From: an uncultured Flavobacteriaceae bacterium | Lineage (GTDB): Bacteria > Bacteroidota > Bacteroidia > Flavobacteriales > Flavobacteriaceae | NCBI GenBank assembly: GCA_937136455.1 | Contig: CAKZOO010000113.1 | Location: 186,001 to 250,000, forward strand | Reading direction: 5' to 3' | Length of the DNA: 64,000 nucleotides | Part shown: positions 51,810 through 60,102 of the stretch, piece after piece | Numbering within the stretch: the first letter of the stretch is position 1 | Layout of the letters: the number at the start of each line of letters is the position of its first letter | Translations under genes and position numbers: made by a program | The notes under the pieces: model-generated | Databases searched by the model: none | The model's input: only the letters and a program-made list of their open reading frames with translations | What the model was told of the DNA's origin: nothing

Positions 51810-52689
51810 TATTAGAACAGTTGCTTTTCTAGCAGCCTTTGGAGCAACTGCCATTTACGGCATCAATCACACGGTTGCCAAGGGAGTCATGCCTGATTAT
51901 GTAGGAGCATTTGGTTTTATTTTCTTAAGAACAGGAGGTGCAGCACTGCTGTTTTGGATCAGTTCCTTCTTTGTGAAATCAGAGAAAATAGCCAAGCAAG
52001 ATTGGAAGCCTCTGATTACAGCAGCCATACTAGGTGCTAGTATCAATATGCTTTCCTTCTTCAAAGGCTTAGAGCTCTCGACACCCATTAATTCTTCAAT
52101 TCTAGTTACTATAACCCCTATTATTGTAGTTATTTTTTCGAGTATCCTCTTAAAAGAGAAAATCTATTTTACAAAGGTTCTTGGAATCACCATGGGTTTG
52201 GTTGGAGCAATCGGGCTGGTAATCTACGGAAAGGAAGTTCGAGTGGATGCCCCTAATATTCCACTGGGAAACACCTTGTTTATTGTCAATGCAACAGCCT
52301 ATGGTTTGTATTTAATCGTGATTAAAAAAGTCATGGAAAAGTACCAGCCTATCACTGTTTTAAAATGGGTATTTACGATTGCATTTTTTGTAAATCTACC
52401 GATTACCTATACCTCATTTAGTCAGATTAATTGGGAGATGCCACCCTCGATTATCGCTTCTGTAGCATTTGTAATACTAGGAACGACCTATATGACTTAT
52501 TTGTTCAATGGATTCGCTTTGACCAAACTAAAGGCTTCGACGGTCAGTTCCTTTGTTTACGTCCAACCCTTAATCGGAATTATCGCAGCGATATTAAGTG
52601 GACAAGACCAGCTGAATTTCACGAAGGTGGCAGCGGGAATACTGGTATTGTCAGGGGTTTATTTTGCCTCTAAAAAACAAACAATTTAA
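51793..52689 (+). CDS. EamA/DMT family transporter
   Basis: This 298-residue protein has ten hydrophobic segments in two EamA repeats. The first contains FGATAIYGINHTVAKGVMPDYVGAF; the second contains LFIVNATAYGLYLIVIKKVM. The start appears to be a TTG at 51793 inside the ArsC-like gene, since no ATG occurs before the first conserved helix. It is an inner-membrane metabolite exporter of unknown substrate. It is translationally linked to the ArsC-like gene, and nitronate monooxygenase follows 2 bases later. Confidence 0.88.
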   Translation: MKELINIRTVAFLAAFGATAIYGINHTVAKGVMPDYVGAFGFIFLRTGGAALLFWISSFFVKSEKIAKQDWKPLITAAILGASINMLSFFKGLELSTPINSSILVTITPIIVVIFSSILLKEKIYFTKVLGITMGLVGAIGLVIYGKEVRVDAPNIPLGNTLFIVNATAYGLYLIVIKKVMEKYQPITVLKWVFTIAFFVNLPITYTSFSQINWEMPPSIIASVAFVILGTTYMTYLFNGFALTKLKASTVSSFVYVQPLIGIIAAILSGQDQLNFTKVAAGILVLSGVYFASKKQTI

Positions 52690-52691
52690 TT

Positions 52692-53663
52692 ATGGAAAAA
52701 GCAGCATTTATCAAAGATTTATCAATGCCCATTGTAGCGGCACCCATGTTCTTAATCTCAGGACCTGAATTGGTGATTTCCTGTTGTAAAAACGGTATTA
52801 TTGGAAGCTTTCCGGCTTTGAATCAACGCAGTACGGAAGGATTTGAGCAGTGGGTCGTTCAAATCAAAGAAGCCCTTGCTGCTTTTGAAAAAGAAACAGG
52901 GAAAAAGGCAGCGCCTTTTGCAGTAAATCTCATTGTACACCCGACCAACCCAAGACTCAAAGCGGATCTAAAAATTTGTATGAAGCACAAAGTTCCACTG
53001 GTGATCACCTCACTTGGGGCTGTAAGTCAGGTCGTTGATGCTGTACATTCATACGGTGGGCTTGTCTTTCACGATATCATCAAAAAAAGACATGCAGAAA
53101 AAGCGATTGAAGCAGGAGTGGACGGGCTCATTCTTGTATCTGCAGGAGCTGGAGGACATGGAGGAACCCTCAATCCGATGAGCCTCTTGTCAGAAGTAAG
53201 TTCCATTTTTGACGGAACGATTTTGCTTTCAGGTTGTATTTCAACAGGGAAAGATGTTGCTTCAGCACTTCAGATGGGAGCAGATTTAGCCTATATGGGA
53301 ACTCGTTTTATCAATACAGAAGAGAGTCAAGCTACCGATGAATACCGTCAGATGATTGTAGATTCAGGTGCAGGTGATATTGTTTATACGGCTTCCATTT
53401 CTGGAGTTCCAGCAAATTTCCTAGCCAAGAGCTTGGCAAAAGCGGGAATTTCAGAAGAAGATTTAAAAGCGGATCGCAAAATTGATTTTGGCAAAGAATT
53501 AGATACTGAAGCCAAGGCCTGGAAAACGATCTGGTCAGCAGGTCAGGGAGTAACCAGCATTCACGATAGTATGAGTGTCGGTGAATTGGTCAGCCGTTTA
53601 AAATCTGAGTTTAAAACAGCGCTTTTAGATCAAGAAAAGCGTATGAAACAGTGGTTTTCTTAA
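52692..53663 (+). CDS. Nitronate monooxygenase family flavoprotein
   Basis: This 323-residue TIM-barrel protein matches nitronate monooxygenase (2-nitropropane dioxygenase-like). PIVAAPMFLISGPELVISC lies at the start, AVNLIVHPTNPRLKADL is in the first third, and the FMN-phosphate motifs LVSAGAGGHGG and ILLSGCISTGKDVASALQMGADLAYMGTRF follow. It oxidises toxic propionate-3-nitronate or related compounds with FMN and O2. It is the last of three overlapping or adjacent genes with the ArsC-like and EamA genes. Confidence 0.93.
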   Translation: MEKAAFIKDLSMPIVAAPMFLISGPELVISCCKNGIIGSFPALNQRSTEGFEQWVVQIKEALAAFEKETGKKAAPFAVNLIVHPTNPRLKADLKICMKHKVPLVITSLGAVSQVVDAVHSYGGLVFHDIIKKRHAEKAIEAGVDGLILVSAGAGGHGGTLNPMSLLSEVSSIFDGTILLSGCISTGKDVASALQMGADLAYMGTRFINTEESQATDEYRQMIVDSGAGDIVYTASISGVPANFLAKSLAKAGISEEDLKADRKIDFGKELDTEAKAWKTIWSAGQGVTSIHDSMSVGELVSRLKSEFKTALLDQEKRMKQWFS

Positions 53664-53666
53664 AAA

Positions 53667-55193
53667 CTATTGATCGACCGCTACTTTGTAAGTAGGGTCT
53701 TCCATGACATTGACATCGATAATCTCATCAGCATTTTTCAAAAGAGCTCTACAATCGGCGCTGAGGTGTTTGAGATGCACCTCTTTTCCAACCTTGAGGT
53801 ATCTTGAAGTTAGTTTATTCACAGCTTCAATAGCAGACATATCTACAATGCGAGATTCAGCAAAATCGATGATAACGATATCGGGGTCGTTTAATACATC
53901 GAACTTTTCGTTAAAAACGGTGATGGATCCAAAGAATAGTGGTCCGTATATCTCATAGTGTTTGGCGCCATTTTCATCGATGAATTTTCGAGCTCTAATG
54001 CGCTTGGCATTGTCCCAAGCAAATACGAGAGCGGCAATGATAACTCCTACCACTACAGCAAGGGCTAAATTGTGTAAGAATACGGTTACTAGGGTCACCA
54101 GCACCATCACAAAGACGTCGGATTTAGGCATGCGTCTAAAGGTCTTTAAACTCGCCCATTCAAAGGTTCCAATCGAGACCATTATCATGAGTCCAGTAAG
54201 TGCAGCCATTGGCATTTTTTCTATCACGGATGAACCAAACATGATAAAGACGAGCAACATCACAGAGGCTACGATTCCAGAGAGACGTGCACGAGCACCA
54301 TTGGAAGTGTTGATCAAACTCTGACCGATCATCGCACAGCCTCCCATTCCCGAAAACAATCCAGAAAGGATGTTGGCACTACCTTGGGCAATGGCTTCTC
54401 TGTTACCACTCCCTCTTGTCTCAGTGATTTCATCGACGATATTAAGAGTCAAAAGACTTTCGATAAGACCCACACCTGCTACGATCGAAGCATAGGGGAA
54501 AATAATTTTTAAAGTTTCTAATTCAAGTGGAACTTCTGGTAAATGAAAAGGAGGAAATCCTCCTTTAATAGAGGCGATATCGCCAATGGTTTTGGTGTCA
54601 ATTCCAAAGAAAACAACGATTCCAAACACCGCTAGAATTGCAATTAGAGCCGCTGGAAGTTGTTTGTTGATCTTTGGGATTCCCCAAATGCTCAGCATCG
54701 TAAAAAGCACCAATCCCAATAAAGTTACAAGAGGCATTCCTGTAAGCCAGTTTCCTGAATCATCTTGGAATTGAACTAATTGAGAACTAAAAATGATGAT
54801 GGCCAAACCGTTTACAAACCCAAAAATAACGGGATGAGGAACCAGACGCATCAGTTTTCCTAACTTTAAAAAACCAACAACCGTTTGAAGAAGGCCAGCG
54901 AGAATGACGGTCGCAAAGATATATTCTACGCCATGTGATTTGACAAGGGCAACTAAAACAACAGCAATAGCACCAGTCGCCCCTGAAATCATTCCTGGTC
55001 GACCTCCAAAAATAGAGGTAACGAGGCCCATCATAAACGCAGCGTATAATCCTGTTAGCGGTGAGAGCCCTGCGATAAGAGCAAAGGCAATGGCTTCAGG
55101 GACTAAGGCTAATGCAACTGTTAGACCAGAGAGTATTTCAGTTTTGTAATTTACTTCTTGCGAGAAGTCAAAGAGATTGAATATTTTCTTCAA
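53667..55193 (-). CDS. SulP family anion transporter with STAS domain
   Basis: This 508-residue inner-membrane protein has about 12 helices with SulP motifs. ILSGLTVALALVPEAIAFALIAGLSPLTGLYAAFMMGL comes first (about 19-56), followed by GRPGMISGATGAIAVVLVALV, and SGLFSGMGGCAMIGQSLINTSNGARARLSG in the middle. A C-terminal cytoplasmic STAS domain has DIVIIDFAESRIVDMSAIEAVNKL. It probably carries sulfate, bicarbonate or another anion. The start appears to be TTG at 55191-55193. A TACTTTTG promoter element lies 20 bases upstream. Confidence 0.92.
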   Translation of the reverse strand: MKKIFNLFDFSQEVNYKTEILSGLTVALALVPEAIAFALIAGLSPLTGLYAAFMMGLVTSIFGGRPGMISGATGAIAVVLVALVKSHGVEYIFATVILAGLLQTVVGFLKLGKLMRLVPHPVIFGFVNGLAIIIFSSQLVQFQDDSGNWLTGMPLVTLLGLVLFTMLSIWGIPKINKQLPAALIAILAVFGIVVFFGIDTKTIGDIASIKGGFPPFHLPEVPLELETLKIIFPYASIVAGVGLIESLLTLNIVDEITETRGSGNREAIAQGSANILSGLFSGMGGCAMIGQSLINTSNGARARLSGIVASVMLLVFIMFGSSVIEKMPMAALTGLMIMVSIGTFEWASLKTFRRMPKSDVFVMVLVTLVTVFLHNLALAVVVGVIIAALVFAWDNAKRIRARKFIDENGAKHYEIYGPLFFGSITVFNEKFDVLNDPDIVIIDFAESRIVDMSAIEAVNKLTSRYLKVGKEVHLKHLSADCRALLKNADEIIDVNVMEDPTYKVAVDQ

Positions 55194-55212
55194 AACGAAC
55201 TATTTAGGCTTG

Positions 55213-55244
55213 CAAAAGTACACTTTCATATCAAAACATGCCAA
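55213..55244 (-). promoter_or_regulatory. Promoter of the SulP gene
   Basis: On the minus strand TTG (55244-55242), a 21-base spacer and TACTTTTG (55220-55213) fit the Bacteroidota consensus with slightly wide spacing. It lies 20 bases upstream of the TTG start. Confidence 0.45.
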
Positions 55245-55251
55245 AAATAAT

Positions 55252-55301
55252 AAACCCCTGAACGAAATATCATCCAAGGGCTTAAACCAAATCAACCAAA
55301 C
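55252..55301 (+). ncRNA. Candidate structured RNA element, copy B
   Basis: An imperfect hairpin (AAACCCCTG / CAAGGGCTT, 55252-55283) is followed by AATCAACCAAAC (55290-55301), matching copy A (36634-36645) at 11 of 12 bases. It lies in a divergent gap between the SulP and gpsA genes, so it is not an ordinary terminator. Confidence 0.3.
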
Positions 55302-55407
55302 AAAAACTAATTTTGTATAATATGGTTAACAAATAGCGTGCCAAAAATTAATTATTAGAAAAATTATTTTTTTAGTTAATCTTAAAATATTTCTTCAACT
55401 TTGTTTT

Positions 55408-56409
55408 ATGAATAACCCTCAACAAATAGCAGTCTTAGGAGGAGGTTCCTGGGCAACAGCCTTGGTTAAAATTCTGACAGATAATCAATTAAAAGTAAAT
55501 TGGTATATCAGAAATCAGAATGATATCGACTATATACTCCAACACAGACACAATCCGAAATACTTGACCTCTGTTCATTTTAATTTAGATATGCTCGAAT
55601 TGAGTTCGGATATCAATCAGGTGGTGCAGGCGAATAAGCGAATGATTTTGGCGATTCCTTCGGCATTTGTTGCAGAGGAATTAAAAAAAGTAAGGATTCC
55701 CCTCTACGGAAAGACTATTTTTTCTGCAGTCAAGGGCATTGAGCCAGAATCTGGGCTAATTATTGGAGAATACCTACATCAAAAATATGAAATCCCCATG
55801 AATCAAATAGGGGTGATTACGGGGCCTTGTCACGCAGAGGAGGTAGCTTTAGAGCGATTGTCATATTTGACCATTGCCTGTATGAATAAGAGAAGAGCTC
55901 AGTATTTAGCAGACATGCTTTCCAATGATTACATCATTACCAATACCTCAAGAGATGTGATCGGCACCGAATACGCTGCAGTCTTTAAAAACATTTACGC
56001 TTTAGCAGCAGGTATTGCACACGGGATTGGATATGGTGATAATTTTCAGGCCGTATTGATTGCCAACTCCGTCGCAGAAATGAAAACCATCATTAGAGCC
56101 ATTAAACGCAAGAGAAGAGTTATTTACCACTCAGCCTATTTGGGAGATTTACTTGTAACAGCCTATTCTACTTTTTCTAGAAATCGAATGTTTGGAACTA
56201 TGATTGGGAAGGGTTATAGTGTGAAGAGTGCTATGATGGAAATGAAGATGGTAGCTGAAGGCTACTACGCTTCTAAAAGTGCTCATCATTTTTTAAAGAG
56301 AAAGGAGCTTTTTAACAAAGCGCCAATTGCCTCATCGGTCTATCGCATCTTATACCAGGAAGAACGTCCTAGAGAAGTTTTTAAAGAATTACAAAATCAC
56401 TTGATCTGA
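55408..56409 (+). CDS. gpsA: Glycerol-3-phosphate dehydrogenase [NAD(P)+]
   Basis: This 333-residue protein has the N-terminal motif IAVLGGGSWATALVKIL (about 7-23). Catalytic-region sequences FSAVKGIEPESG and GVITGPCHAEEVALERLSYL follow, and GTEYAAVFKNIYALAAGIAHGIGYGDN lies in the C-terminal domain. GDLLVTAYSTFSRNRMFG is the substrate-binding signature. It makes sn-glycerol-3-phosphate for phospholipids. It is convergent with the next small gene, with no gap, and lies downstream of copy B of the RNA-like motif. Confidence 0.95.
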   Translation: MNNPQQIAVLGGGSWATALVKILTDNQLKVNWYIRNQNDIDYILQHRHNPKYLTSVHFNLDMLELSSDINQVVQANKRMILAIPSAFVAEELKKVRIPLYGKTIFSAVKGIEPESGLIIGEYLHQKYEIPMNQIGVITGPCHAEEVALERLSYLTIACMNKRRAQYLADMLSNDYIITNTSRDVIGTEYAAVFKNIYALAAGIAHGIGYGDNFQAVLIANSVAEMKTIIRAIKRKRRVIYHSAYLGDLLVTAYSTFSRNRMFGTMIGKGYSVKSAMMEMKMVAEGYYASKSAHHFLKRKELFNKAPIASSVYRILYQEERPREVFKELQNHLI

Positions 56410-56709
56410 TTAAAATTCGTATTCACGCTCCACTTTGCACACTCTAAGCGTGTAGTGGTCATACCATTTTTCTTTTCCCAACTGCATTGCAATACCGTGC
56501 TCTGGATGATTTCTCCAGGCCATGATTGAATCTAAATCCCTCCAATAACTCAGTGTAATTCCAATATCCTCTCGAGCAGTATCAAAGCCTAAAAATCCCT
56601 CTTGTTTTTTGACGAGTTGCTCCATCGCTTGAGCCATCCTGGCATAACCTTCATCATTTTTAAGGGTAGAGGTAAAAATAACGGCGTAATAGGGAGTTTG
56701 ATACATCAT
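56410..56709 (-). CDS. Antibiotic biosynthesis monooxygenase (ABM) domain protein
   Basis: This 99-residue protein has the ABM dimeric ferredoxin-like pattern: YYAVIFTSTLKNDEGYARMAQAMEQLVKKQEGFLGFD, then GITLSYWRDLDSIMAWRNHPEH. Members include small monooxygenases and heme-degrading proteins, and many are uncharacterised. A second start codon lies at 56706. It overlaps the upstream gene by 4 bases (ATGA), so the two are coupled. Confidence 0.85.
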   Translation of the reverse strand: MMYQTPYYAVIFTSTLKNDEGYARMAQAMEQLVKKQEGFLGFDTAREDIGITLSYWRDLDSIMAWRNHPEHGIAMQLGKEKWYDHYTLRVCKVEREYEF

Positions 56710-57059
56710 ATGAATTCTTTTTCTGTAAAATAGGTAACAATGGCCTCTTTGATAAGTACGCTTTGTTCACCTGCTTTTAAAGGGGGTAGGTTCTCTACTA
56801 TGGTGTAATGAGGCCATCCATCTTCATCGGTATAATCAAAACGATAATACCCATAAGGTTCGAGAAGTCTGCAGATAGCAATATGCATTAAATGAATCTT
56901 TTCATCTTTTTTAAAAGGTCGATGATACTGACCTAATTCTTGTACACCGATTAAGTAAACGATGGAATCGATATCCATTTCTTCATCCGCAGAAAATTGT
57001 TCGGATAGGGTGCGGGTCAATTGTTCCCACTTTTCTTTTAATAGAGGATCTCTAGACAT
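56706..57059 (-). CDS. Conserved hypothetical protein
   Basis: This 117-residue cytoplasmic protein has no recognised domain. It has a helical N-terminal part (LLKEKWEQLTRTLSEQF), a central HLMHIAICRLLEPYGYYRF and an acidic, aromatic-rich DYTDEDGWPHYTI segment. It overlaps the ABM gene by 4 bases and is divergent from cvpA by about 80 bases. Similar short proteins appear in flavobacteria as far as I recall, but their role is unknown. Confidence 0.65.
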   Translation of the reverse strand: MSRDPLLKEKWEQLTRTLSEQFSADEEMDIDSIVYLIGVQELGQYHRPFKKDEKIHLMHIAICRLLEPYGYYRFDYTDEDGWPHYTIVENLPPLKAGEQSVLIKEAIVTYFTEKEFI

Positions 57060-57141
57060 TGGTTCTTTTATGAGGAATAAAGCTCAAGTTTCCCTAACTT
57101 TAATTCGAATTAGAATAAACAAAGTTAATCCTTTCTTTTAT

Positions 57142-57654
57142 ATGAATGTCATCGATATTGTATTAGCACTGATTATGGCTCTTGGTTTTTACAAAGGCTT
57201 TAAAAACGGACTTTTAGTAGAAGTCGCTTCCATTATAGCACTGATAGCTGGGCTGTATTGCGCCTTTCATTTTTCGGATTTTGCCGCGGTATATCTAGCT
57301 GATCTACTCGATTGGAATGAAAACAATCTGAATATTGCAGCCTTTGTGATTACCTTTTTAGCAGTTCTTCTGGGAGTTAATTTACTCGGAAAGCTGTTGA
57401 CTAAAATTGTTCAAGTACTTTTACTTGGAATGGTGAATAAGCTCTTAGGAGGCGCTTTTGGATTGCTAAAAAGCCTGATCATATTAGGGGTGCTTTTAGT
57501 CTTTTTAGACCAGAAGATTGGTTTGAGTAGTTGGATTTCAGAGAAGACCAAAGAGAGCTCGTTGATCTATGGAATTTTCTATGAGATCGGGGCTTTTGTA
57601 TACCATCAGCTTTTTGAAAATCAACTCTTCGATCAAATTCGATCTTGGTTTTAA
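57142..57654 (+). CDS. CvpA family membrane protein
   Basis: The ATG at 57142 gives 170 residues beginning MNVIDIVLALIMALGFYKGF, the standard CvpA opening; the longer frame from 56962 reads through the neighbouring promoter. Four hydrophobic helices follow, with KNGLLVEVASIIALIAGLYCAFHF and LLGMVNKLLGGAFGLLKSLI as family motifs. CvpA proteins act at the inner membrane and have been tied to colicin V production and envelope stress. The exact role here is unknown. Confidence 0.88.
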   Translation: MNVIDIVLALIMALGFYKGFKNGLLVEVASIIALIAGLYCAFHFSDFAAVYLADLLDWNENNLNIAAFVITFLAVLLGVNLLGKLLTKIVQVLLLGMVNKLLGGAFGLLKSLIILGVLLVFLDQKIGLSSWISEKTKESSLIYGIFYEIGAFVYHQLFENQLFDQIRSWF

Positions 57655-57686
57655 GAAATAGAACCCTTAAATCCATGAATATTTTT

Positions 57687-57694
57687 TACATTTG
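57687..57694 (+). promoter_or_regulatory. Promoter -7 element for the aldehyde dehydrogenase
   Basis: TACATTTG matches TAnnTTTG and lies 29 bases upstream of the ATG at 57724. Confidence 0.45.
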
Positions 57695-57723
57695 AAACAT
57701 TATTAAGACAAAAAGTTATAAAA

Positions 57724-59265
57724 ATGCAAAACACATCCATTCAATCGACCTTAGAACAATTGGGAATTAAGCCTTCTAATTTTGGTAGTTCTACTGGATC
57801 CAATTCTTTTAAATACGATCAGACCATCAGTTCTTATAGTCCGGTAAATGGAGAAAAGATTGCAGAGGTTGGAATTACTACAAAGGAGGATTTTAACCGT
57901 GTAGTGGAAACCGCTTCAGAAGCCTTCCTTAAGTGGCGTACCATTCCTGCTCCACAAAGAGGAGAAATCGTTCGACAATTTGGAGATCGATTAAGAGCCC
58001 TTAAAGAACCCTTAGGAATGCTGGTGTCTTATGAAATGGGAAAATCACTTCAAGAAGGACTTGGAGAAGTTCAGGAGATGATCGATATCTGTGATTTTGC
58101 AGTAGGACTTTCGAGACAATTGCACGGACTCACTATGCACTCGGAACGTCCTGGTCACCGTATGTACGAACAGTACCACCCACTAGGAATTGTAGGGATT
58201 ATCTCTGCCTTTAATTTCCCAGTAGCTGTATGGGCTTGGAACACAACACTTGCATGGGTGAGTGGTGATGTGTGTATTTGGAAACCCTCTGAAAAAGCTC
58301 CCTTATGCGGTGTCGCTTGTCAACAAATTATAGCTCAGGTACTTGCAGAAAACAATATGCCCGAAGGAATTTCATGTTTGATCAATGGGGATTATAAAGT
58401 GGGAGAATATCTGACACAACATCCAAATATTCCATTGATTTCAGCAACAGGTTCCATCAGAATGGGAAAAATAGTCGCTCAAACCGTAGCAGCTCGTCTT
58501 GGAAAATCACTTTTAGAACTCGGAGGTAATAACGCTATTATCGTCACCCCTAATGCTGATCTTAAAATGACCATTATAGGAGCGGTCTTCGGTGCTGTAG
58601 GAACAGCTGGTCAACGCTGTACTTCAACCAGAAGACTCATTATTCACGAATCTGTTTACGATCAAGCAGTGGAGTCCCTTCAAAAGGCCTACGGACAAAT
58701 AAAAATTGGTGATCCACTCAATTCCGAGAATCATATGGGACCACTGATCGATAAAGATGCTGTTAGCATGTATCAAAAAGCCTTGGAGGCCGTAGAAAAA
58801 GAAGGAGGAAAATTACTAATTCCAGGAGGCGTTCTTTCAGGAGATCAATACCAGTCTGGATGCTATGTAAAACCAGCTATTGTCGAGGCTGAGAATCACT
58901 ATAAAATGGTACAGGAAGAAACCTTTGCTCCGATATTATACTTGATTAAGTACAAAGGCGATGTCCAAAATGCGATTGAACTACAAAATGCTGTTCCACA
59001 AGGTTTGTCTTCAGCCATCATGACAACCAATCTCAGAGAAGCAGAAGCCTTTTTAGCAGCCTGGGGATCCGATTGTGGTATTGCCAATGTCAATATAGGA
59101 ACCTCTGGAGCTGAAATCGGTGGAGCCTTTGGAGGTGAGAAAGAAACCGGTGGAGGAAGAGAATCAGGTTCGGATGCTTGGAAAGTCTATATGAGAAGAC
59201 AGACCAATACGATCAATTATTCAACCGAGCTACCACTAGCACAGGGCATCAAATTCGAATTTTAA
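57724..59265 (+). CDS. Aldehyde dehydrogenase, ALDH7 type (probable piperideine-6-carboxylate dehydrogenase)
   Basis: This 513-residue protein has the ALDH active site. GKSLLELGGNNAIIVTPNAD holds the catalytic Glu (about 260), and FGAVGTAGQRCTSTRRL holds the nucleophilic Cys (about 298). WNTTLAWVSGDVCIWKPSEKAP, the NVNIGTSGAEIGGAFGGEKETGGGRESGSDAW C-terminal motif and the ending are characteristic of ALDH7, which oxidises alpha-aminoadipic semialdehyde in lysine breakdown. No other lysine-degradation genes are visible nearby. It ends in a 4-base overlap with the convergent phosphatase gene. Confidence 0.9.
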   Translation: MQNTSIQSTLEQLGIKPSNFGSSTGSNSFKYDQTISSYSPVNGEKIAEVGITTKEDFNRVVETASEAFLKWRTIPAPQRGEIVRQFGDRLRALKEPLGMLVSYEMGKSLQEGLGEVQEMIDICDFAVGLSRQLHGLTMHSERPGHRMYEQYHPLGIVGIISAFNFPVAVWAWNTTLAWVSGDVCIWKPSEKAPLCGVACQQIIAQVLAENNMPEGISCLINGDYKVGEYLTQHPNIPLISATGSIRMGKIVAQTVAARLGKSLLELGGNNAIIVTPNADLKMTIIGAVFGAVGTAGQRCTSTRRLIIHESVYDQAVESLQKAYGQIKIGDPLNSENHMGPLIDKDAVSMYQKALEAVEKEGGKLLIPGGVLSGDQYQSGCYVKPAIVEAENHYKMVQEETFAPILYLIKYKGDVQNAIELQNAVPQGLSSAIMTTNLREAEAFLAAWGSDCGIANVNIGTSGAEIGGAFGGEKETGGGRESGSDAWKVYMRRQTNTINYSTELPLAQGIKFEF

Positions 59266-59990
59266 TTTCTCCCTTTTTCATCGGGATAGAAGGTATAGAC
59301 TGGAGCACTTTGCCAGAGTTCTTTACTCTCAACATCTAGTGCAGAAATGGGGCCTTTAAAAGCAGCTCCCGTATCTATGTTCCAAAGATTTTCTGCTTGA
59401 ACAGGAGTGAATTTACCAATTCTACTCACAGGAGTGTGACCGATATAGATTTCAGAGTAGCACTTGAGGCGTTCGGGGTAAAACGGATCTTCTCGATTCA
59501 TTTTGCCATCGATAGCCAGCGCTAATTCCCAAAGCGTTCGATCCCAATAACACATCGCTGGAAAGTTTTCAAAGGCAACACCTTTGACATTGGTAAAACC
59601 AGCGTGTACAAATAATCTATTTTGATCATCGATATGATAATCCACTAAATTTTCCAAGAAATCGATGTGCAGGCTTAAAAGAGTTTTATCCTCAATTTTA
59701 CTATAGCTATCCACCGTTGCTTGACCTCCGTGAACCAACCACTGCTGTCTTTTGTGAATTCCCTTAAGCCAATCTAAGGTAAGTTGATCGTGATTACCAC
59801 GAATAAAAATACAGTTGTGAGAATCGGATAATTCAATTAGAAAATTGATTGTTTGAGCAGCATCAGACCATCCGTCTACATAGTCTCCTAAAAAAATAAT
59901 TCGATCCTCCTTTGAAGGCTTCACTTTTACTAGAAGGTCTTTTAGGGCTCTCAGTCCTGAATGAATATCTCCGATGACTATTGTTCTCAT
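59262..59990 (-). CDS. Metallophosphoesterase, serine/threonine phosphatase-like
   Basis: This 242-residue protein carries the calcineurin-like metal motifs GDIHSGLRALKDLL (about 7-20), GDYVDGWSDAAQT (about 35-47) and FIRGNHDQLTLDWL (about 57-70), plus WLVHGGQ and a late IYIGHTPV. This is the PPP-type bacterial phosphatase or diadenosine tetraphosphatase-like layout. The substrate is unknown; it is a soluble cytoplasmic enzyme. It is divergent from the carbohydrate kinase gene and shares a regulatory gap with it. Confidence 0.88.
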   Translation of the reverse strand: MRTIVIGDIHSGLRALKDLLVKVKPSKEDRIIFLGDYVDGWSDAAQTINFLIELSDSHNCIFIRGNHDQLTLDWLKGIHKRQQWLVHGGQATVDSYSKIEDKTLLSLHIDFLENLVDYHIDDQNRLFVHAGFTNVKGVAFENFPAMCYWDRTLWELALAIDGKMNREDPFYPERLKCYSEIYIGHTPVSRIGKFTPVQAENLWNIDTGAAFKGPISALDVESKELWQSAPVYTFYPDEKGRN

Positions 59991-60055
59991 GAGTCAAAAA
60001 TAAGACAACTAAAACAGACATATTTCACTTTTTTGTGAATTTTATGACAACTATT

Positions 60056-60085
60056 TTGAAAAGCATTTGTTTTAAGATTATTTTG
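60056..60085 (+). promoter_or_regulatory. Promoter of the PfkB-type kinase gene
   Basis: TTG (60056-60058), a 19-base spacer and TTATTTTG (60078-60085, one mismatch to TAnnTTTG) lie 17 bases upstream of the ATG. A TTCAC/GTGAA inverted repeat lies just upstream, near 60024-60039. Confidence 0.5.
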
Positions 60086-60102
60086 CAGTCTCAATTAAAC
60101 AA

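Noticed and set aside
56962-57141. N-terminal 60-residue extension of CvpA
   Set aside because: The added sequence is antisense to the neighbouring hypothetical gene and its promoter, and the standard CvpA opening begins at 57142.
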